From an uncultured Clostridia bacterium (GTDB lineage Bacteria > Bacillota > Clostridia > TANB77 > CAG-508): a DNA stretch of 57,376 nucleotides. The stretch is taken from the NCBI GenBank assembly GCA_934141475.1, contig CAKPCG010000007.1, positions 1 through 57,376 on the forward strand. The letters are read 5' to 3'. The notes below the pieces were generated by a model. It made no database searches. It saw nothing but the letters and a program-made list of their open reading frames with translations, and was not told the DNA's origin. The position numbers and the translations under genes are program-made. Below are positions 52,350 to 57,376 of this stretch, piece after piece; within the stretch, counting starts at the first letter, position 1, and each line of letters starts with the position of its first letter.

Positions 52350-53120
52350 TTAGTTTGTACTTGCAGCTGTTGATTTTGTATTTGAAGCTGTGTTTGAACT
52401 AGCTGAAGTAGAACTTGAAGAACTTGAATTTGAAGAACTTGAATTTGAAGAACTTGAACTAGATGAAGCTTCTGCAGTATTTGATGATGTTTGATTTCCA
52501 CTTGAAGCATCAGAATCTGATACATTTGATGCTGCTTGGTCAATAGTTCCAACATTTATTGGTATCTCCTTACATGAGAAAGTTGCTCCCAATGTAGTTG
52601 AATCAATTGCTTGCATTTTAAATTCATCTATTTTGAAGCCAAGTTTTGAGTCATTTTCTATGTCATATATAAAGTTTGTTATATTTACATAGTCTCCTTT
52701 CACTTCGAAATTTAAGTTATACAAGTTTGCACTTGCCCCTCCAGATACTAAATCAATTCTTATAATTACATTTTCATCTCTTGCATAATTTCCAAGTTTT
52801 GTCCACAAATAGTCAATATCATATTTTTCTAGTTGAGAGGCATAACTTGAACTGCTTGATTGAGATAAAATAGCCTGGTTTTCGTATTCTGCTTTACTTC
52901 CTTGTAAAGTATTAGCTGCACTTTTTAGGTTTGATTCTGTGCTTGCATATTTTGTGTTAATTAAATTAGATAATTCAGAAATCTTGTTATTTATTGCTGT
53001 ATCTTTATCTGTTATTGCTTTGATTCCTTTTACATTTATCTTACTTATTCCATTTACCATAAAAAACGCTGTTCCAACAAAAAGTACTGTAACTAATACC
53101 GTTATTAAAATTTTTCTCAT
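52350..53120 (-). CDS. pilO: PilO-like pilus alignment protein
   Basis: 256 aa. N-terminal membrane helix (about 5-23), a predicted coiled coil (about 35-105), then a small alpha/beta domain, as in PilO. The last 60 residues are almost pure Ser/Asn/Thr/Ala repeats, a low-complexity tail not normally found in PilO. It overlaps the end of the upstream gene by 4 bases. Confidence 0.75.
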   Translation of the reverse strand: MRKILITVLVTVLFVGTAFFMVNGISKINVKGIKAITDKDTAINNKISELSNLINTKYASTESNLKSAANTLQGSKAEYENQAILSQSSSSSYASQLEKYDIDYLWTKLGNYARDENVIIRIDLVSGGASANLYNLNFEVKGDYVNITNFIYDIENDSKLGFKIDEFKMQAIDSTTLGATFSCKEIPINVGTIDQAASNVSDSDASSGNQTSSNTAEASSSSSSSNSSSSNSSSSSSTSASSNTASNTKSTAASTN

Positions 53121-54766
53121 GGTAATTCTCCTTCTATTGTAACTGACACTATATTTCCATTCTTTTGACCACTTGATGAAATCGCGTCTTTTAATATTCC
53201 ATCAACTTTTATTTTTGCTATAAAATATCCTAATTGGTCATAGTCATCTGCTTGTGCAACTATTGTAACTTTCTTTCCTGTGGTATTTTGTATTGTTGTA
53301 AGTTGTACTGTTTCAGGAATTATGTACATTATTTGATTTAGCAGATTTGGAATTGTGTTTTTCATTTCTGCAATATTGCTTATTTTGTCATTTATAACTT
53401 TTAGCTCTGCTGTTAAAGCATTATATTTAGTGTTTTTTGCATTTAATGAATTTATATTTGAATTGATTTTGCTTATTTCAGCATTTTCACTAGCTATTTG
53501 TTTTTCTACATCTTTTTGCTTTTTGTCCATTTGAGAGAATAATACACTTGTAAATATTGCAAATATGATATCTATAATCACTATTGCAACACACGCTCTT
53601 AATAATAGAATTTCATATTTTGAAAGTTTACCTTTCATAGAAAAATCTATATTCATATTTAGTTTTGGTAATTCTTTTTTTGCTTTATCAGTTTTTTTGT
53701 TTTCTTTTTTAGGTTTTGGAGCTGGCAATGCTGATATGATTTTTTGCTTTAATTTTTCAATTTCCGATAGATTTTTAAAATTTAATGATTGTACTCCTTC
53801 TCCTAAAGCTTGCATAGCAAGTGATATAGCACTATTTACTTCAATATAATCTTTTATGTTTATTTGTGTTACATTTCCCTCTATTATACTTGGTTTTAAA
53901 ATTTTGCATTCTGCTTGTGCTAAAAATTCCTGAAAATATAAATCTACATTATTTATTATTGATAATGTTCCTGTTAAATAAACTGTGTCTATTTTTACTG
54001 GTGAATTTTCAACAATATATCTTACTCTTTGCCCTATTTGGTATAAAGTAGGTATTATATACTCAAGATATGGTTGTTCTTTTGTATCATCTACAACATT
54101 TGCTGTATATATTGTTGTTTCTTTGCAAATCTCATATGCTTTGCTTATAGAATTTTCTAGTTTATTTATTTTTTCTAAAACTTCTTGGCTACCATTATCT
54201 ATTGTTTCTACTTTGTAGATTTGTCTTTCAAATACAGATGTAATAGTAGTTTGTTCTTCCATATTTACTATTAAAGCATTTTCTTTTTTGTCTAGTTTAG
54301 CAATTGTTGCTATTGCAGTTCCTATAGGCATTACACCAGCAAGATGGTGTTTTTCAAAGAATTGTTTTCTTTTATTTAATTCAATTTTATTTACTATTAC
54401 ATCGATAGCTTTTATTTTCTCTTTATTTTCAAAATTTGGAACCAAAGCATATCTCGTTTCAAATGCTTTTTGGTTATATTTATTTTCATCACAATATGTT
54501 TCAAAGTTTGTTTCTATAGATTTATGTATATCACCTTTTGAAAGTAGTGCAAATATATCAAAATATAAGTATTTTTCGTCTGATAAGTTTATTGTTATAG
54601 GTGTATTAAAACTATATGTTTCTTCTATTATCTTTTTTATTGTTTCATTTAAATTGTCGAAAAATCTTATTCCATAAGCATCTACTTTGTATTCGCCTTT
54701 CTCCTTTGAAACCTTTGCGTATTTTATTAAATTGCTTTCTATATATATTCCTAAACAATTTTGCAT
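53117..54766 (-). CDS. pilM: PilM-PilN fusion-like pilus protein
   Basis: 549 aa. Residues 1-330 resemble the actin-like PilM ATPase (LGIYIESNLIKYAKVS, LIVNMEEQTTITSV). Residues about 385-412 are a membrane helix (LLLRACVAIVIIDIIFAIF), followed by a coiled coil and a small domain like PilN. So PilM and PilN, separate in most species, appear joined. Starts the pilus operon with GGAGCG. Confidence 0.82.
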   Translation of the reverse strand: MQNCLGIYIESNLIKYAKVSKEKGEYKVDAYGIRFFDNLNETIKKIIEETYSFNTPITINLSDEKYLYFDIFALLSKGDIHKSIETNFETYCDENKYNQKAFETRYALVPNFENKEKIKAIDVIVNKIELNKRKQFFEKHHLAGVMPIGTAIATIAKLDKKENALIVNMEEQTTITSVFERQIYKVETIDNGSQEVLEKINKLENSISKAYEICKETTIYTANVVDDTKEQPYLEYIIPTLYQIGQRVRYIVENSPVKIDTVYLTGTLSIINNVDLYFQEFLAQAECKILKPSIIEGNVTQINIKDYIEVNSAISLAMQALGEGVQSLNFKNLSEIEKLKQKIISALPAPKPKKENKKTDKAKKELPKLNMNIDFSMKGKLSKYEILLLRACVAIVIIDIIFAIFTSVLFSQMDKKQKDVEKQIASENAEISKINSNINSLNAKNTKYNALTAELKVINDKISNIAEMKNTIPNLLNQIMYIIPETVQLTTIQNTTGKKVTIVAQADDYDQLGYFIAKIKVDGILKDAISSSGQKNGNIVSVTIEGELP

Positions 54767-54822
54767 TTTGACGCTCCTTGCTTTTATTCTTGTGTTATAA
54801 GTTAACTCTTATTTCAATTTTT

Positions 54823-54851
54823 ATTTTATATGTTTTTCTAAACAAAATCAA
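54823..54851 (-). promoter_or_regulatory. Promoter of the type IV pilus operon
   Basis: Minus strand: -35 TTGATT (54846-54851), 17-base spacer, -10 TAAAAT (54823-54828), about 55 bases upstream of the PilM start. Confidence 0.6.
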
Positions 54852-54866
54852 TACCTTTCGTTAAAA

Positions 54867-54917
54867 TGTAATGAAACTGTAATATTTATGTAATATTAGG
54901 TATTATTCTGTAATATT
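54867..54917. promoter_or_regulatory. Helically phased TGTAATATT boxes upstream of the pilus promoter
   Basis: TGTAAT begins at 54867, 54878, 54889 and 54909 (spacings 11, 11 and 20), three of them extended to TGTAATATT. On the minus strand they read TTACA, like binding sites of OmpR/PhoP-type response regulators, and lie 16-66 bases upstream of the -35 box. The same motif with 11-base spacing precedes the VanW gene. Confidence 0.55.
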
Positions 54918-54968
54918 ATATTTTTTTATGTCATTTTTTCGGCTAATTTTAAGTCTTTTTACTATTTT

Positions 54969-54998
54969 TGAATATTTTTTTATTTATTGGAAATTATA
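54969..54998 (+). promoter_or_regulatory. Possible forespore (sigma-G-like) promoter of spoVA
   Basis: TGAATA (54969-54974), 17 bases, AATTATA (54992-54998). The -35 fits the sigma-F/G pattern, the -10 only partly. spoVA operons are known sigma-G targets in spore formers. Confidence 0.35.
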
Positions 54999-55030
54999 TT
55001 TATAAATCAAATTTTATTTTGGAGGTATTT

Positions 55031-55497
55031 ATGAATAGCCCAATTGATACTCAAAAAAATTATCAAGAATATGTAAATCAAAAATCACCTAATTCCCCTA
55101 TTTTAAAAAATTGCATAAATGCTTTTTTAATTGGTGGTGCTATTTGTTCTATTGGTCAAATTATTTTTTCTTTTTGTATGTATAAAAACCTAGATGAAAC
55201 AACATCTGGAACTATTGTTTCAATATCATTAATTGCAATTAGTGCATTCTTAACAGGATTAAATATATTTAACAAAATTGGTAAAATAGCAGGAGCACGG
55301 ATCTTTAGTTCCAATAACAGGTTTTGCAAATTCTATTGTAGCACCTGCAATGGAATATAAGTCTGAAGGTTACATTATGGGTGTTGGTGCAAAAATGTTT
55401 ACTGTTGCAGGTCCAGTACTTGTTTATGGAATTTCTACCTCAATTATTGTAGGCATTATATATTTTTTATTTAATGCACAAAATATATTAGTTTAAT
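55031..55497 (+). CDS. spoVAC: Stage V sporulation protein AC, needs +1 frameshifts
   Basis: About 154 aa after two single-base skips. ATG at 55031 after GGAGGTATTT. Frame 1 gives a polar N-terminus, two membrane helices and KIGKIAGA; codon 90 is CGG (55298-55300). Skipping C gives GSLVPITGFANSIVAPAMEYKSEGYIMGVGAKMF, the conserved SpoVAC core. Close to the 3' end a second +1 step, not at CGG (between about 55430 and 55441), is needed to reach SIIVGIIYFLF; without it the protein ends in a short polar tail. SpoVAC is a membrane subunit of the spore dipicolinic-acid channel. Confidence 0.85.
55298..55300 (+). other. +1 frameshift site 5 (in-frame CGG in spoVAC)
   Basis: Context GGA GCA CGG ATC TTT; skipping C gives GCA GGA TCT TTA, the conserved AGAGS. 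Confidence 0.85.
55430..55441 (+). other. Additional +1 break in spoVAC without CGG
   Basis: Around ATT TCT ACC TTC AAT. One base too many (possibly a T) if the C-terminal helix SIIVGIIYFLF is to be made. It does not match the CGG pattern and could be a sequence error or a distinct event. Confidence 0.5.
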
Positions 55498-55510
55498 TTA
55501 AGGAGGATTT

Positions 55511-56517
55511 ATGGAAAAATTAGGAACTCAAACAATAAAATTTAACACACCTCCAACTATATTAGAAACAGCATGTATTGCTGGACCTAAAGAAGCAGAT
55601 GGCCCACTTGCTAAATATTTTGATCAATGCTTATCTGATGAAATGTATGGTGAAAAAAGTTGGGAAAAAGCAGAAAGTAAAATTGTAAAGCAAACTGTAA
55701 ATGCTCTTATTTCTAAATCTGGTATTCCATCTTCAAAAATAGAATACTGCTTCGCAGGAGATTTGCTTAATCAATGTATTTCATCTAGTTTTGGATTAAG
55801 AGAATTAAATGTTCCATTTTACGGCATTTTTGGTGCTTGTTCAACATTTGTTGAAGGTATGCAGCTTGCATCTGTTTTTATAGAGGGTGGCATAAATTAT
55901 GCAATTTGCAGTGCATCTAGCCATTTTTGTAGTTCAGAAAGACAATTTAGATTTCCTTTAGAGCTTGGAAATCAAAGGCCACCAACTGCCCAATGGACAG
56001 TAACTGCATGCGGAAGTGCAATGCTTGCAAAAGAAGGAAATCGGTCCAAAAATAACTCATATAACAACAGGAAAAATTGTAGATATGGGAATAAAAGATG
56101 CAAATAATATGGGAGCTGCAATGGCCCCTGCTGCATTTGATACTTTAATGACACATTTAAAAGATACTGGCAGAAAACCAACATATTATGATGCAATTTT
56201 AACTCGGAGACCTTGGTCATATTGGTAAAGATATTTTAATAGATTTATGTAAAAACGCAGGATATAATATAAAATCAATCTATAATGACTGTGGTGTTTT
56301 AATTTTTGATAAATCCACACAAGATACTCATTCTGGTGGAAGTGGCTGTGGATGCTGTGCTAGTGTTTTTTCTGGATATTTATATGGTATGCTAAAAGAA
56401 AAAAAATTAAATAAAGTATTATTAATAGCCACAGGAGCATTAATGAACTCCATGAGTTCTCAACAAGGTGAATCTATTCCTGGTATTGCTCAAGCTGTTT
56501 CTATTGAAAATTTATAA
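55511..56517 (+). CDS. spoVAD: Stage V sporulation protein AD, needs two +1 frameshifts
   Basis: 334 aa after two skips, the usual length. AAGGAGG upstream. A thiolase-like fold: FGACSTFVEGM with the conserved Cys, SSHFCSSERQFRFPLE, VTACGSAML. After codon 177 (AAT) an in-frame CGG (56042-56044) is followed by PKITHITTGKIVDMGI in the +1 frame; 54 codons later a second CGG (56205-56207) follows LTRRP in one frame and GDLGHIG in the other. The end is NSMSSQQGESIPGIAQAVSI. SpoVAD binds dipicolinic acid and imports it into the spore. The only other frames are short antisense or overlapping ones. Confidence 0.9.
56042..56044 (+). other. +1 frameshift site 6 (first in-frame CGG in spoVAD)
   Basis: Context GGA AAT CGG TCC AAA; skipping C gives AAT GGT CCA. 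Here the quadruplet is CGGT, unlike the more usual CGGA. Confidence 0.85.
56205..56207 (+). other. +1 frameshift site 7 (second in-frame CGG in spoVAD)
   Basis: Context TTA ACT CGG AGA CCT; skipping C gives ACT GGA GAC CTT GGT, the family's TGDLG. Confidence 0.85.
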
Positions 56518-56540
56518 TATTTTGAAAGGACTAAAATTAT

Positions 56541-56928
56541 ATGGAATTTTGGCAAAACTTTGACTGGTTTTTACTATTAAAATGTTTTATAGTTGGTGGT
56601 TTAATTTGCGTTATAGGTCAAATTTTAATTGATAAAACAAAACTTACTTCTGCAAGAATACTTGTACTTTTTGTAACAGTTGGTACAATTCTTCGGCGGA
56701 CTTGGAATATACCCATACCTAGTTAAATTTGCAGGTTGTGGTGCAACTGTTCCTTTAACAGGTTTTGGTAATAATTTAGCAAAAGGTGCAATTGAAGCTG
56801 TAAAAGAATCCGGTTTTATAGGTGTTTTTACAGGAGGCTTAAAAGCAAGTGCTGGTGGTATTGCAGCTGCTGTATTTTTCGGATATATTGCTTCTTTGAT
56901 TTCTAAACCAAAAATGAAAAAACAGTAA
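56541..56928 (+). CDS. spoVAE: Stage V sporulation protein AE, needs +1 frameshift
   Basis: 128 aa after one skip. AAAGGACTAAAATT upstream. Frame 1 has one long hydrophobic helix (LLKCFIVGGLICVIGQILID) and ends at VTVGTIL; codon 52 is CGG (56694-56696). Skipping C gives GGLGIYPYLVKFAGCGATVPLTGFGNNLAKGA, the SpoVAE signature, then a second helix (SAGGIAAAVFFGYIASL). A membrane component of the spore channel with SpoVAC and SpoVAD. A terminator follows. Confidence 0.88.
56694..56696 (+). other. +1 frameshift site 8 (in-frame CGG in spoVAE)
   Basis: Context ATT CTT CGG CGG ACT; skipping the first C gives CTT GGC GGA CTT. The second CGG is then out of frame and harmless. The quadruplet is CGGC. 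Confidence 0.85.
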
Positions 56929-56980
56929 TTTATGGGGATTTTATAATGATTTATAACTTTAAATTAAAAATTTATTATGC

Positions 56981-57024
56981 AAAGTAAAAAATGAAGTGCC
57001 AAAAACACTTCATTTTTTTACTTT
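56981..57024. terminator. Bidirectional terminator between spoVAE and ftsZ
   Basis: AAAGTAAAAAATGAAGTG pairs with CACTTCATTTTTTTACTTT around CCAAAAA. Serves both convergent genes. Confidence 0.8.
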
Positions 57025-57064
57025 ATTTTAATTTCTATTTCAAATTAATTTCATCTTTTTCATT

Positions 57065-57376
57065 TTATAATGTTTTGTTTTTATTTTTTCTCAAAAATGA
57101 TGGAATATCTAAATCATTTTGTGATGATCCTAAATCTTGGCTTGAAGGTATTGAGCTTACTTTTTTCTCCCATGGTTTTGATGTATTTGTTCCTAAAGAA
57201 TCTAATATTGGAGATTTTATATCATCTGGTTGATCAAAACCTGTTGCAATAACTGTTATCTTAATTTCATCTTGCATTTCTGGATCTATAACTGTACCAA
57301 AGATAATGTTTGCCTCAGGGTCTACACTGCGTTGAATTAATTCAGCAGCTGTGTTTACTTCTTGTAAACCTAAATC
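57065..57376 (-). CDS. ftsZ: Cell division protein FtsZ, C-terminal part (cut by window end)
   Basis: The frame is open to the end of the window. About 103 residues are visible: DLGLQEVNTAAELIQRS, DPEANIIFGTVIDPEMQDEIKITVIATGFD (the typical end of the FtsZ C-terminal domain), then a short linker and the conserved C-terminal peptide DLDIPSFLRKNKN, which binds FtsA and SepF-type partners. The GTPase domain lies outside. Confidence 0.95.
   Translation of the reverse strand, partial: DLGLQEVNTAAELIQRSVDPEANIIFGTVIDPEMQDEIKITVIATGFDQPDDIKSPILDSLGTNTSKPWEKKVSSIPSSQDLGSSQNDLDIPSFLRKNKNKTL

Noticed and set aside
52328..52555. 75-aa Leu/Gln-rich open frame
   Set aside because: It is the shifted reading of the Ser/Asn repeat tail of the PilO-like gene.
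54968..55030. Upstream start for spoVAC
   Set aside because: GGAGG at 55021-55025 sits just before the ATG at 55031, and the upstream codons have no ribosome site.
55511..56517. spoVAD, spoVAC, spoVAE, fabG and tsaD as ordinary pseudogenes
   Set aside because: The breaks are all single bases of the same kind at the same codon, and everything between them is intact, including catalytic motifs. Random decay would give varied lesions.
19285..56696. CGG reassigned to another amino acid (as reported for some Firmicutes)
   Set aside because: Reassignment would keep the frame. Here homology continues only in the +1 frame, and at fabG site 3 the zero frame reaches TGA after one codon.
19285..56696. 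Simple sequencing error at GG
   Set aside because: Not fully excluded. An inserted C just before a GGN codon always makes an in-frame CGG, so in-frameness alone is not proof. I rank it lower because all eight lie exactly before Gly codons, none before other GG dinucleotides, and other indels are nearly absent.

Overview
The window looks like the chromosome of a low-GC, Gram-positive, spore-forming gut-type Clostridia member. The evidence is AT-rich DNA with strong GGAGG ribosome sites, a spoVAC-spoVAD-spoVAE cluster, type II fatty-acid synthesis genes with FabI, a Gram-positive type IV pilus operon and giant BspA-type leucine-rich-repeat proteins. I cannot name the species.

Layout. 0.2-11.8 kb: two tandem copies of a module (giant LRR protein with a prepilin-type N-terminus plus a ~210-aa membrane-anchored partner), with a divergent XRE regulator at 11.9 kb and three CTCA-N3-TGAG operators between. 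12.2-15.0 kb: a membrane protein, a VanW-domain protein and a D-Ala-D-Ala carboxypeptidase. 15.1-23.3 kb (minus): prepilin-like protein, Lon-family protease, small membrane protein, recG, metallophosphoesterase, tsaD. 23.4-28.3 kb (plus): an acquired-looking operon with a nicotinamidase-like enzyme, vWA protein, PP2C phosphatase and protein kinase (TerY-P-like triad). 28.5-38.6 kb (minus): fadD-like, birA, fabD, fabG, fabF, accB, fabZ, accC, accD, accA, fabI. 38.8-42.3 kb: cinA C-terminal type gene, peroxiredoxin, two DUF4097-like genes. 42.4-45.2 kb: metG, tRNA-Tyr, ROK sugar kinase. 45.2-54.8 kb (minus): type IV pilus operon. 55.0-56.9 kb (plus): spoVACDE. 57.1 kb to the end: 3' part of ftsZ.

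The most striking observation is translational. Six resident genes (small membrane protein, tsaD, fabG, spoVAC, spoVAD, spoVAE) are each broken into overlapping reading frames, and at eight breakpoints the cause is identical: an in-frame CGG codon after which the conserved protein continues in the +1 frame, the C being skipped and the following GGN giving a conserved glycine. fabG and spoVAD each have two such sites. By eye I find no in-frame CGG in any intact resident gene, although out-of-frame CGG (AAC GGA, GCG GAA, TCG GAA) is common. tsaD and fabG are normally indispensable. I infer that CGG is unassigned, or decoded as a CGGN quadruplet, and acts as a +1 frameshift signal. Two acquired-looking islands instead use CGG as an ordinary in-frame Arg codon (five sites), where a +1 shift would truncate the protein; they are either incompatible with the host or a test of how complete the recoding is. 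A systematic sequencing artefact is the main alternative.
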